This document shows, one piece after another, positions 1-9,439 of a stretch of 64,000 nucleotides of DNA. The first letter of the stretch is position 1; each line of letters opens with the position of its first letter. Under the pieces are notes generated by a model. The model was not told the origin of the DNA and did not search any database. It saw nothing but the letters and a program-made list of their open reading frames with translations. Origin of the DNA: Molossus alvarezi (taxonomy: Eukaryota > Chordata > Mammalia > Chiroptera > Molossidae); the NCBI GenBank assembly GCA_037176705.1, contig CM073889.1, forward strand, positions 54,987,596-55,051,595, read 5' to 3'. The translations under genes and the position numbers were made by a program.

Positions 1-382
1 ACATAAACTGTTCAACATAGCATTGAAGTGCCTATCTTCCCCTCTGTCCACCGGCCCCCCAATCTGGCCTTCATACATATAGTCATTCCAAAACTGGAAA
101 TACTGCCGTCCCTTTATCTGCCTTACCATTTCCCTACATACAATCATTTGCTTATGCCTTCCCTCCAACTGCAATGGCTTTCCCAAGTCTTCCCTCCATA
201 TTGATTTATCCAAAAATCCACTCAGCACCCACTTAATCCAGCCACTGATCACCTCTAGCATTTTCTTTAAGCTATTTTTATGACTCTCATCTGTCTTATT
301 TTCACAATTATCCCTAAACCTACAGCACATTTTGTTTTAAACTCCCCATAGCTGCCAGCAGTGTTTTCTTATAGCACACAAT
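1..382. other. No gene recognised
   Basis: T/C-rich sequence with no open frame of note and no repeat family that I recognise. It could be intronic sequence of the gene whose promoter lies near 8.5 kb, but nothing here shows that. Confidence 0.4.
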
Positions 383-398
383 AAAAATCTGTCAAATG

Positions 399-635
399 GG
401 CTGGTTTGGCTCACCAGTTAGAGCATTAGCCTGTGGACCAGAGAGTCCTGGGTTTGGTTCCTACTAAGGGCACGTACCTCAGTTGCAGTTTGTCCCTGCC
501 CTGGTTGGGGTTGTGTGGGTGGCAACCAGTCAATGTGTCTCTTTCATATCAATGTTTCTCTCTCTCTTCCTCCCTCTCTCCCTCCCGCTCTATCTGAAGA
601 TAAATGCAAAAATGTCCTCAGATAAGGATTAAAAA
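399..635 (+). mobile_element. VES SINE, long form
   Basis: tRNA-like head with A and B boxes, a CT-rich body and an A tail. It is flanked by a perfect 16-bp target-site duplication, aaaaatctgtcaaatg, at 383-398 and at the tail (636-651). Confidence 0.9.
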
Positions 636-1045
636 AAAAATCTGTCAAATGAACACAAAAACACATAGCTTATCATTCAGGAAAGTTATACTTATTAATC
701 ACTGGCTTAGAAGCATAACTGACATGTTATACACATTAATTTATTATGCAAAGTTAGAACTGAAAAATACCTTTTAAGTTGAATGAGTAATATTTCAAGA
801 TCCATCCTAGAATAATGATGTATCCCTGCTGTCATGGAGGTTAGAGTGGGGGAAAAGCAAAGTCTTGTAATAACATTATAACCAAACTAAGCCCTGCAGT
901 GGATGTACAAAGCTCAATATCACTTAGCCAGAAAGCTGTCTGTCAAACTCCAACTAATATCTAAATTATCAATCAGAACATGCAAAAGAAAACTATGTCT
1001 AACATGTATGTTAGGGAATACATATTGCATTCATTTATATTGCAT

Positions 1046-1252
1046 TCATTTCTTTATTGATTTTAGAGAGAGAGGAAGGGAGAGGGAGAGAGAGACAGAA
1101 ACATCGATGAGAGAGATCATTGGCCGCCTCCTGCATGCCCCTGGCTGGGGACTTGGCCCACAACCCAGGCATGTGCCCTGACCAGGAATCGAACCAGTGA
1201 CCTCCTGGTGCATGAGTCAATGCTCAACCACTGAGCCACACTGGCAGGGCAC
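1046..1252 (-). mobile_element. VES SINE, short-body form
   Basis: Reverse-oriented copy: the A-tail/TTGATTTTAGAGAGAGAGG end is at the left and the tRNA-like head (ctgagccacactggcaggg) at the right. The body form is the one ending in CTAAAATCAATAAAG. Confidence 0.85.
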
Positions 1253-1659
1253 CTCTTTATGTTTTAAAATTGTGCTAATGGTCCATTTCACCTGCAACAA
1301 AAAAAAGAAACAAAAACCACACACACAAAAAAATATTCACAGCACAATTTCCTGAGATGTTAACGAGGAGAGGTTTAACATAACCTGACTCACACTCACA
1401 CATTCTCTCCTTTGTAGCCTGAGAGATACTTTTTGTCATGCTGATGTATCCGCATGAAAGGTTGTCAGGTCGAAAACCAAAATTTGTTTTGTGAACAACT
1501 TGGTGGAGAACCAAATTGTTCGGGATGGTAGACATTTGAAAACTGAGATTTAACTGTACTCAAACTAGGACACATTCTGTTCCAAAACAACCTCCCAACC
1601 CCCTGAAGGATTGCCTACGCTGGTACTAAATGGAGCCATACAGAAACAGGCTCCCACTG

Positions 1660-1795
1660 GAGAGGCAAAAATAAAAGAGACAGAAAATAACAAATGTTAG
1701 CAAAGATGTGGAATATGCTGAACTCTCATATACCACTGGTAGGAGTGTAAATTAGTACAATTTTGGACAATCGGCTGTAACTAGCAAAATGCAAT
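1660..1795 (+). mobile_element. Old L1 fragment (ORF2 3' region)
   Basis: The stretch around aacaaatgttagcaaagatgtggaatatg, with the ensuing ctcatataccactggtaggagtg, matches the well-known end of mammalian L1 ORF2. It is heavily diverged and short, so subfamily cannot be given. Confidence 0.65.
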
Positions 1796-1801
1796 AGATA
1801 C

Positions 1802-2172
1802 TGTAATGGGCTGAATGGTGTCCCCCAATTCATATGTTCAAGTCCCAACCTTTAATACCTCAGAATGTGACTATTTGGAAATAGGGCCTTTAAAGGAGAT
1901 TAAGATTAAATGAGGTCATGAAGGTAGGCCCTAATCAATATGACTAATATCCTTATAAGAAAAAGAAATAAGAACACATAGACATGTGCAGAAGAAAAAC
2001 CATATAAAAACACCAGTAGAAGATGGCTACCTGCAAGCAAAGGAAAGAAGCTTCTAAAGAAACCAAGTGTGCTGACTGACACCTTGATCTTGAACTGCTA
2101 GTCTCCAGAATTATGAAAAAATAAATTTTCATTGTTTAAGATACCCAGTCTGTGGAATTTGTTAAAGCAGCC
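1802..2172 (+). mobile_element. MaLR-type LTR (MLT1/MST-like)
   Basis: Begins TGTAATGGGCTGAATGGTG and contains the family hallmarks: cattcatatgttcaagtccc, tatccttataag, a CCTCCAGAATTATG motif with AATAAA, and a TTGTTTAAG...cagtctgtgg end. This is an ancient solitary LTR of the ERVL-MaLR group. Family assignment is from memory of the consensus; subfamily not assigned. Confidence 0.8.
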
Positions 2173-2173
2173 C

Positions 2174-2370
2174 TAGGGCCCAGCCAATGTAGCTCAGTGG
2201 TTGAGCATCACCCCATGCACCAAGAGGTCGCTGGTTCAATTCCCGGTCAAGGCACATACCCAGGTTGTGGGCCAAATTCCCAGTGGGGGGCATGCAGTAG
2301 GCAGCTAATCAATGTTCTCTCTCATCGATGTTTCTATCTCTCTCTAAAACCAATAAAGAAAAAAAAATTT
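2174..2370 (+). mobile_element. VES SINE, short-body form
   Basis: Head gctcagtggttgagcatc, B box gttcaattcccgg, CT-rich body and AATAAAG tail. It sits at the end of the MaLR LTR. Confidence 0.85.
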
Positions 2371-2375
2371 TTTAA

Positions 2376-2448
2376 TGTAAAATGCTTTCAGTTACAGTTT
2401 ACATTCAGTATTATTCTACATTAGTTTCAAATGTACCACAATAATTTT
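2376..2448 (-). mobile_element. L1-type 3'UTR scrap
   Basis: The motif cagttacagtttacattcagtattattctacattagtttcaaatgtac is the reverse complement of the common laurasiatherian L1 3'UTR end, also seen at 58.1 and 61.0 kb in this window. Only about 70 bp remains. Confidence 0.5.
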
Positions 2449-3184
2449 TAAAGGATTCCCAAACTGAGCTGGATAACTCCAGGAAAGCTGTGGTAAGAAG
2501 CAAGGCATCTGTACTTAAAGAGTAGGGGAAAATAGAGACGCTCCCTTCACTGTATCTGGCGGCAGTCACACAAGTGCATTTGAGAGCCAAGCAAGGTTAC
2601 AGAATTCCTAACACTGCCCAGGTGCAGAGGCTTCCCTTAATATGCTTCCTCAGATTTGTTCTGTACTGACATAAAGCAGTCCTAGGCAACCAGGAAATGA
2701 ACAGAATCAGTCAGACTAATCTCCACAGCAGTGATGACATCACAAAAACAGCCACAGGCAAGGCTTGAGGTCCCCTGCATTAAGTACTGCATCTTCAGAC
2801 ATATGAACATGGTCAATACTGTATGTCACCACTGGACCCAACACCCAAGCTCTCTTCCTTCCCTAAAAAGATATTTTGCAGGTAGCTGTTCTTAAATTTG
2901 ATTTTGAAATCACAGCCTGGAATGCTAAAATTGAAACTAGTCAGAAACACCACTAAAAAGCCTGTTCTGATTTCACCCACCACATCACTTTTACCACAAT
3001 CACCATTAAGAAGTTTTAAAACAAAATATTAACCGAGTGTGTAGTTGCCTGAAGGGCACTGTGCTTGAAGATCAGGACAAAGAGGCCATTATCAGAAAAG
3101 CTAAGTTTGCTACATAGTAAGGATCAAAAGGTCTGATCCTTATTATAGAATCTTGGGTTGTCTCCCAACTTGTCCTTCTAGATC
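2449..3184. other. No gene recognised
   Basis: Unique-looking sequence with no long open frame and no recognised repeat. Could be intronic. Confidence 0.4.
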
Positions 3185-3408
3185 AGCAGTTCTAAACCTG
3201 TGGGTCACGACCCCTTTGGGGGTCGTACGACCCTTTCACAGGGATCGCCTAAGATCATCAGAAAACACATATTTCAGATGGTCTTAGGAACCAAGACACC
3301 ACTCCTCTATCCATCTCAAGGCGGGTCCACCCACATGCAGATATGTCCACATACAACATGAGGAACTGTATCAAAGGATCGCAGCATTAGGAAGGTTGAG
3401 AACCATCC
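3185..3408. mobile_element. SPIN-type non-autonomous hAT transposon
   Basis: The left end reads CAGCAGTTCTAAACCTGTGG, then cgaccccttTGGGGGTCG and agggatcgcctaagatcatc. The right end has atgaggaactgtatcaaagg and gcattaggaaggttgagaacc. The two ends form imperfect inverted repeats (cagcagttctaaacct / aggttgagaacc). These are the hallmarks of the SPIN family of hAT elements, known from vesper bats and other tetrapods and explained there by horizontal transfer. The interior differs from the common SPIN non-autonomous form. The 8-bp target duplication is not clear. Confidence 0.8.
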
Positions 3409-3853
3409 CAAAAAATCTATAACATTCCATCTGGGAAACTACTAGGAGTTCTTAGAAGAGCAAGAAGGAAAAGGATTATTGGTTGAAATAAAGAGGGCTG
3501 AATGAGTTCCAGAAAGCAGGGTTCTCAAACTCGTGGACAACAATCTGCAGAAGACAACTTCAAAAAACCAACTAGAAGCAACATGCAAACAAGTAAGATG
3601 AGAGGGGCTTCTTCAGGAAAGAAAACAGCTGGTCCACAGAAGAATCTGGAACCAGCCCTCCCGGGCAGATGTGGAGGTTGCTCAGCACAGGATCCCCCTT
3701 CTGGATCCATGAAAAAGACAAGAAAGAACAAGCAGAAGTCTCCTGGAAACTGAGATGGTAGCAGTACCTGCGAAGTCCCTCAGCCACTTGGGAAGAAAAG
3801 GGCCCAGGCTGATCCCACTGTTGAAAGCAAGGATACATTAAAGAATAGAATGG

Positions 3854-4439
3854 ATCCGGTCAAGATGGCTGCGTAGGTAACCGCAGTATCGCGTCCTCCC
3901 ACAACCACATCAAAGTTAGAACTAAACTACAGAACAACTGTCATTCAAAGCCACCTGAAATCAAGCTGAATAGAAGTCCTACAACTACAAAATTAAAGAA
4001 GCAGCCGCGTCGAGACTGCCCTCCAGACTGTCTAGCAGGGCACTGTCACTTGCTGCACAGAAGGGTTCTGCTTTGACCTATCCTGATACCTGCAGACAGG
4101 CACGGTGAGCCAGCGAGCAGCAGAAACAGAGAGCAGCCCACTCCCTCAGACCATATACTCCCCCAGACCCTATTTCTGCTCTCCTTACAGTGCTTGGTCC
4201 ACACTGGAGCCATCCAGATGCCCTGACAGTGGTGAACCCCGTTTCCTGGGACTCACTTCCATCACTGTCCACTGACACACTCGGAAATAGTGTCTGTAAA
4301 CAGGCAAGGAAACCCAAGCCATTCTGTTCTGCTCACCTTTTCCTGGAAAGCCTCCATCTAATGGTGACAATACTGTCCTTTCCTTACAGTCAGGTTTGTG
4401 CTTACAGTTATGAAACAAAATTTTAACCTCAAAAAAAAA
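3854..4439 (+). mobile_element. Composite retroposon: HAL1 5'UTR joined to unrelated sequence
   Basis: 3854-4018 matches the first part of the HAL1 5'UTR seen at 51897-52060: CCGGTCAAGATGGC start, accacatcaaagtta, aaactacagaacaac, ending GAGACTG. From 4019 it no longer matches HAL1. In the three other HAL1 copies the next bases after GACTG are GTAGGAGG or GTAAGAGG, a good splice-donor sequence. The remaining 4019-4430 is unrecognised and ends in a run of A (4431-4439). Flanks carry aagaatagaatgg copies (3841-3853; a two-mismatch copy at 4440-4451), so it was inserted by the L1 machinery. I infer reverse transcription of a spliced RNA begun in a HAL1 promoter; a different HAL1 5'UTR subfamily is the alternative. 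Confidence 0.6.
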
Positions 4440-4451
4440 GGAAGAGAATGG

Positions 4452-4701
4452 TGCCCTGGCTGGTTTGGCTCAGCAGTTGGAGCATTGGCCCAAAGACCAA
4501 TGAGTCGAGGGTTTGATTCCGGTCAAGGGCACGTACCTCGGTTGCAGTTTGTCCCCAGCCTGGTCAGGGTTGTGCGGGAGGCAGCTAGTCAATATGTCTC
4601 TCTCACGTTGATGTTTCTCTCTTTCCCTCTCTCTCCCCTTCCTTCCCACTCTATCTGAAGATAAACAGAAAAATAAAATCCTCAGTGAGGATTAAAAAAA
4701 T
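4452..4701 (+). mobile_element. VES SINE, long form
   Basis: Complete copy with head tggtttggctcagcagttgg and tail cctcagtgaggattaaaaaaa. It lies between the second and third copies of the aagaatagaatgg site (4440-4451 with two mismatches; 4702-4714), so it appears to have inserted at the same target as the preceding element. Confidence 0.9.
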
Positions 4702-5300
4702 AAGAATAGAATGGAAGTTAAAGTGAAGATTCCTAAAGAATTAAAACCATGGTTTGTTGAGGACTGGGACTTAGTTACCATGCAGAAGAAGCTGTTTCAA
4801 ATGCCTGCTAAGAAAAATGTAGATGCCATTCTAGAAGACTATGCAAGTTGCAAGAAATTGCAGGGAAATGTCAACAATAAGGAATATGCAGTGAATGAAG
4901 TTGTCCCAGGAATAAAAGAATACTTCAACGTGATGTTGGGCACTCAGCTGCTCTACAAATTTGAGAGGCCCCAGTATGCTGAAATCCTCTTGGCTCACCC
5001 TGATGTGCCCATGTCCCAGGTTTATGGAGTGCCACTCCTACTGAGATTATTTGTAAGAATCGGAGCAATGCTGGCATATACTCTCCTTGATAAGAAGAGC
5101 TCTGCATTACTGTTGGGCTATCTGCATGATTTTCTAAAATATATGGCAAAGAATGCTGCATCTCTGTTTACTTCCAGTGATTACAAAGTGGCTTTGGCTG
5201 AGTGCCACAGCAAAACCCTGTGAGCATCTACTGACCACTCACTGTTATGTCTGGTATCTGTAAACACTTTGTTCTTAGTCTTTTTCTTGTATAATTGACA

Positions 5301-5515
5301 TTTATTTTTTTAATTGATTTTTTGAGAGAGAGAAAGGCAGAGGGAGAGAGAGATACAAACATCGATGAGAGAGAACATTGATTGGCCACCTCCTTCATGC
5401 TGCTCACAGGGGATCTGGCTCACAACCTGAGCATGTGCCCTGACCGGAAATTGAACCAGTAACCTCTTAGTTCATGGGTCAACGCTCAACCACTGAGCCA
5501 CACTGGCCGGGTGAG
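5301..5515 (-). mobile_element. VES SINE, short-body form
   Basis: Reverse copy, tail at left (tttttttaattgattttttgag), head at right (gagccacactggccggg). Inserted in what would be the 3'UTR of the MORF4L2 retrocopy. Confidence 0.85.
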
Positions 5516-5576
5516 AAGTCAATATTTTAAGAACTGTATTTCAGATCTTAAATTTTAAAAAATAGTTTTAAAACAG

Positions 5577-5782
5577 TCTGGCCAGTGTGGCTCAGTTGAT
5601 TGAGCGTCGTCCTATGGACTGAGAGGTCCTGGTTCGATTCCCAGTCAGGGCACATGCCTGGGTTTCGGGCTCAATCCCCAGTAGGAGGAGTGCTGGAGGC
5701 AGCCAATCAATGTTCTCTGTCATCGATTTTTCTCTCTCCCTCTTCCTTTATCTCTAAAATCAATAAAGGAAAAAAAAAAATT
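5577..5782 (+). mobile_element. VES SINE, short-body form
   Basis: Head ggccagtgtggctcagttgattgagcg, B box ggttcgattcccag, tail aaaatcaataaagg plus A run. Confidence 0.85.
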
Positions 5783-5929
5783 AACTAAGCCTTAAAGTTA
5801 GCCAACACCATACTGGATTACTATGGATTCACTTGCAGAGATGAGCAACAACAACTCTGTCCAAAGCCTCAAATTCTACTGCCAAGCCATTCCATAATAG
5901 AATGCTTAGACATGATTACTCACCATTTT

Positions 5930-6030
5930 TAAATTCCTTCAACGCAGGAACAATGCCTGTCTCTCTGAGTTAATATCCAGCAATGCCTGATACATGGTAG
6001 ATACTCAAAACATCTGATGAATAAATGAAA
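5930..6030 (+). mobile_element. L2 3'-end relic
   Basis: The stretch with aatgcctgtctctctgagtt, cctgatacatggtagatactc and gatgaataaatg resembles the 3' end of the ancient LINE L2. Strongly diverged. Confidence 0.5.
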
Positions 6031-6125
6031 ATGTGCTTATCATTACTCTCCTCTAAACTTATACATTACTTGAGCCTACTTTAAATGTATTAGAATGGGT
6101 AGCAAGGTTAAAAAAAATAATTAGA

Positions 6126-6274
6126 GCCCTGGCTGGTTTGGCTCAGCAATTAGAGTGTTGGCCCACGGACCAATGAGACCCGGATTCAATTCCTGCCAAG
6201 GGCATGTACCTCAGTTGCAGTTCATCCCTGGCCCTGATTGGGGTTGCATGGGAGGCAACCAGTCAATGTTTCTC

Positions 6275-6320
<46 letters not shown>

Positions 6321-6382
6321 CCTCCTAATCTGTCTAAAGATAGACAGAAAAATGTCCTCAGGTGAGGATAAAAAAATAATAA
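6126..6382 (+). mobile_element. VES SINE, long form, with (CT)n expansion
   Basis: Head ccctggctggtttggctcagc, tail atgtcctcaggtgaggat. The CT-rich body is expanded at about 6277-6318. The duplicated target aataattaga is visible on both sides. Confidence 0.9.
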
Positions 6383-6454
6383 TAATTAGAATACAACAGG
6401 GTGTAATATTAAGCTTGAGTTTCGAGAGTATCTTCAGAAGTACTCACAACTTGA

Positions 6455-6605
6455 CCCAAGGTTGCTGGATCAATCCCTGATCAGGGCATATACAAGAATC
6501 AACCAATAAATCCATAAATAAGTGGAACAACAAATTGATGTTTTTCTCTCGTTCTTTTTCTCCCTTCCTCTCTCTCTCCCTCTCTAAAAATCAATGAACA
6601 AAAAT
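6455..6605 (+). mobile_element. VES-related SINE, variant body
   Basis: Lacks a clear head. It has the variant segment aaataagtggaacaacaaattgatg followed by a CT-rich run and aaaaatcaatgaac tail. The same variant occurs in reverse at 27.66-27.75 and 42.04-42.22 kb. Confidence 0.65.
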
Positions 6606-7100
6606 AAAAACCAAAGTAAAGAAATACTTACAACTCACTTTCCAGTTAGTTCTCAGACTCAAATCTGAACAAATTCTCCCAAGTCTGAAGAGAGAAACAC
6701 ACTAAGAGGAGAGTATTATTCCATGCATGAGAAGTCATATGGCTAATAAGCTGATTAAGTCACAAGGAAGAGACAAGAGCCTATTCTTTTGGAATCCAAA
6801 GAGAAGATACAATATTTTCAACAGGAAAGATTCTACTGGCTGGACACTATGTAATAAGGTCTTAGAAAACACTGATGACAGGATTGCCAGGCCTACATCA
6901 TTTTACAAAAGATTTAGGTACCAAGTTTTTCAAACTCAAGTAAGTAGCTTGCTAGAACTCTAGAGCTCTTAGTCTACTGACATTACACTACAAAATATGT
7001 GTTAAAAGTCACAACCATAAACGAAGTATTTTATGGCTTTAAGGTAGAACTAACGTTACCAAAGGAGGGTTTCAAATGACATCACTATAAAGGAAAGTAG
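6606..7100. other. No gene recognised
   Basis: Unique-looking AT-rich sequence without a supportable coding frame or named repeat. Confidence 0.35.
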
Positions 7101-7103
7101 GCA

Positions 7104-7319
7104 GCCCGGCCGGTGTGGCTCAGTGGTTGATCATCGACCTATGTACCAAGAGCTCGCCAGTTTGATTCCCAGTCAGGGCACATGCCCAGGTTGTGGGCCA
7201 AATCCCCAGTGGGGGGCATGCAGGAGGTGGTCAATCGATGTTCTCTCTCATCGATGTTTCTATCTCTGCTCCTTTTCCTTCCTCTCTCTCTCTAAAATGA
7301 ATAAAGGAAAAAATATTTT
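7104..7319 (+). mobile_element. VES SINE, short-body form
   Basis: Head cggtgtggctcagtggttgatc, tail ctaaaatgaataaagg. The 8-bp flank gtaggcag recurs only after the next SINE (7436-7443), so the element at 7320 sits in this one's A-rich tail. Confidence 0.85.
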
Positions 7320-7412
7320 AAAATGCCCAGTTTGGCTTAGCGGTTGGAGCGTCAGCCTATGGACCAGAGAGTCCTGGGTTCGGTTCCCACGAGGGGCACG
7401 TACCAAAAAAAA
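7320..7412 (+). mobile_element. Head-only VES SINE
   Basis: Contains only the tRNA-like head: A box in gcttagcggttggagcg, B box in gggttcggttccc, then ends aggggcacgtacc followed directly by an A run. Three other copies in this window (26.94, 38.04, 50.29 kb) end at exactly the same point. Confidence 0.8.
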
Positions 7413-7528
7413 CCCAAAATATTTTTTTAAAAAATGTAGGCAGAGAGATGGAGAGAGGCAGATGCCAAGTGGCAAAAGATAAATCACAAGCTTCAGGGTC
7501 ATCTGAAAGCACTACAACCACAGAATGA

Positions 7529-7738
7529 ATAGTGTCCTGGAGTCTGACTGCCTGGGCTTGAATCTCTGCTCCATAACTTATTGGCTGTGTGACCTTAGAC
7601 AAAGGACGTAACCTCTCTGTTCTGACTTCCCAATCTGTAAAGGCCACAATAATGGTACTTCATAAATTGAGAATTAAAGACAATCTGTGCAAAGGTCTTG
7701 CCAAGCTGCCCAGCATACTATAAGTGCTCAAATGTTTG
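7529..7738 (+). mobile_element. MIR SINE
   Basis: Recognisable MIR core: tgcctgggcttgaatctctgctcc, ggctgtgtgacctt, aacctctctgttctgacttccc, ending tactataagtgctcaaatg. Ancient mammalian repeat. Confidence 0.85.
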
Positions 7739-7979
7739 CTATTATTATTCTCCATTTTCCCACTTTTAGGAACCATTATGCAGAAAAAGGGCCCGAGGCG
7801 CGGTTTTAATTCAAACACACAGCCAACCACCATCTTTTCCCTAGATTGTTTGACGACTTCTTTCACGATTTACCATAAAATGTTTATGATAAAAAGTTCT
7901 CTGCCTCCCAGAGCCAGAGGCTTGTCACTTGTATACAACAAGTGTTTGAGGCGAGCGCAATGCATATGACCTGACGCAC

Positions 7980-8910
7980 GGCCTTATTCAGTTGCCGTCA
8001 GGGAACCTCCCGCAATAAAAGAGTCAGGGCCTGTTCAATTGAAGAGACATATGGGAAAGTGGCTCAAACCTGGACGAATTCACCAATGGCCGTGCGGATG
8101 GTGGCTACTGGGTCGAGTCCCCCTACAAGGCAGCTGGGGATCGGGTCCGACACCAACCGGCAAGAGCGTCGTCCCGCCTCAGCACAGGGCTCCCAGTGCC
8201 CTGCCGCTACACAAATCAGGAAACATTCCCGGGTCTCCAGTCTTGACGCCACCGGTAAATAAGGCGTCCGTGACCGCCGGCCCAGAATCGGCAACCCAGC
8301 TAGAGGTCACAGCCGGCGACCTATGACCTCTCGCAGGCCAGGCCTGCTCCTGGGGCCTAAGCGACGCGGCATTTCCCCGCCTAGCCCCGGCTGGACCCTG
8401 AGCCTGCCCAAGAAAGAGATGACGCGAGTCCTTGGCGACTTGGGGCTAAAGAGGGGGATGGGTACAGACAGCCGGCTGGGCTGGGCCCGATGCTTACCTC
8501 GGCCGCTCCGCTGGGGGCTCCGAGCCGGGCGTGTCAGGAGGGCTCCCGCCGAGAAGGAGACGCAAGGGAGGTCAGGGACAGAGAAGTCCAAGTTCCAATT
8601 GCAGCAGACTCTTCGGCAATCCCCAAGACCAGCACCAATGCAGCCACCGCCTAGGGCTTTAAGGCCAAGACTCCGACTCCTCTCTCACTTCCGCCACCGC
8701 CGCAGCCCCGAGCGGAAGTATCTGTCACGAGGAGCTCGACGTCGCGGGTGCGGGAAAGGAGCCCCGCCCCAACCAGTGTCGTGTTTTGGCAGCCTCAGGC
8801 CTGGTCCTGGATCACGTGGGACAAATATGTCTGCTCCCAATAGTTATCGCCATCTTTGATGCTCCTGCAAGGGGAAGGACGGCGCCATGTTAAACCCAGA
8901 ACCCGATGTT
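7980..8910 (-). promoter_or_regulatory. CpG-island promoter
   Basis: The only CpG-dense block in the window. Motifs seen: ETS-type ACTTCCGCC (8687-8695) and GCGGAAGT (8712-8719), Sp1-type CCCGCCCC (8763-8770), E-box CACGTG (8813-8818), and YY1-like GCCATCTTT (8850-8858) and GCCATGTT (8884-8891). No TATA box is evident. ETS plus YY1 sites without TATA are usual for broadly expressed housekeeping promoters. The strand is inferred from the donor site at 8491-8500; bidirectional activity is possible. Confidence 0.75.
8498..8700 (-). other. Probable first exon, mostly non-coding, gene unknown
   Basis: On the minus strand the sequence GAG/GTAAGCA (8491-8500) is a near-perfect splice donor just downstream of the ETS motifs, which is where a first exon would end. 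The start is estimated from the ETS site and is uncertain. I see no convincing ATG-led frame across the junction, so it is probably 5'UTR. The intron would run leftward through at least the first 8.4 kb of the window, consistent with the pseudogene and repeat content there. I do not recognise the gene. Confidence 0.5.
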
Positions 8911-9224
8911 TCAGCCATCCTCTAGTTACCCGAGAATAATGAATGGCGGGGGGAGGAGGGGTAGATTGGGGAATGGAAATGAGGATAAATTGGACCTTAC
9001 ATTAGTGCCGCTCTCCCCGCTTTGATCACTGAACCGAGGACAAGCTGGACCTTATATCAGTGTCCCTCACCCTGATCAGTCAACCAAGCAGTTCTGTGTG
9101 CCCAGAACTATTCAGGATCAACAGTTTGCTCTTGAAAGGGCTTTCCCAGGGAGAAATTTCTGAGTACTGGGAAACAAAACAGTGGTTATTTCACAAACTT
9201 ACAACTGGGTGAGGAAGGGCAATG
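8911..9224. other. No gene recognised
   Basis: Moderate-GC flank of the CpG island. A short imperfect repeat of gaggataaattggacctta / gaggacaagctggacctta occurs at 8981-9056, each followed by a run like ttagtgcc / cagtgtcc. Confidence 0.35.
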
Positions 9225-9430
9225 CCTATTTACACTTCTGAGCACCTACTGTATACCCCCACTACACCTTTGGATATTCTCCATTTGTCCTTACTTTAAC
9301 CACTTAAGGAAAGATTATTTTCACTCTCTTGCAAATAGGGAACTGAAACCCAACACAGGTCACATGACCTAACTCACACCAAAAGTGGTAGTGAAGCGAT
9401 TTGAACCAAGTATGTCTGATGCCAATGTGT
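9225..9430 (-). mobile_element. MIR SINE relic
   Basis: Contains the reverse MIR signature: gcacctactgtatac, then aatagggaactgaaacccaacacaggtcacatgacc and gatttgaacc. Ancient and diverged. Confidence 0.6.
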
Positions 9431-9439
9431 GTGGTGTTA

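Larger units (their letters stand above)
3502..5223 (+). pseudogene. MORF4L2: MORF4L2 (MRGX) retrocopy, interrupted
   Basis: The parent protein is a chromatin factor of the MRG family, part of NuA4/TIP60 and Sin3 complexes. 3502-3753 gives the N-terminal basic segment starting MSSRKQGSQTRGQQSAE. A nonsense codon (TGA) follows PGN at 3751-3753, and the same frame then continues with recognisable sequence to 3853. The MRG domain resumes at 4711 (MEVKVKIPKELKPW) and runs to the natural-looking C end at 5223. Between them lies an 848-bp insertion flanked by aagaatagaatgg (3841-3853 and 4702-4714). Many substitutions in the MRG core are unlike the conserved protein. The parent coding region is one exon, so lack of introns proves little, but stop plus insertion make it non-functional as a whole. 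MORF4L1 is less likely because the N-terminal segment is that of L2. A 170-residue MRG-domain frame does remain open. Confidence 0.9.

Noticed and set aside
4711..5223. Functional short MRG-domain gene
   Set aside because: The frame is open, but it is the 3' part of a MORF4L2 retrocopy that has a stop and an 848-bp insertion, and many conserved core positions are changed. Expression would be needed to revive the idea.
8323..8859. 178-codon open frame in the CpG island
   Set aside because: Proline/arginine-rich translation of GC-rich promoter DNA; no family resemblance, and the donor motif supports a minus-strand transcript.
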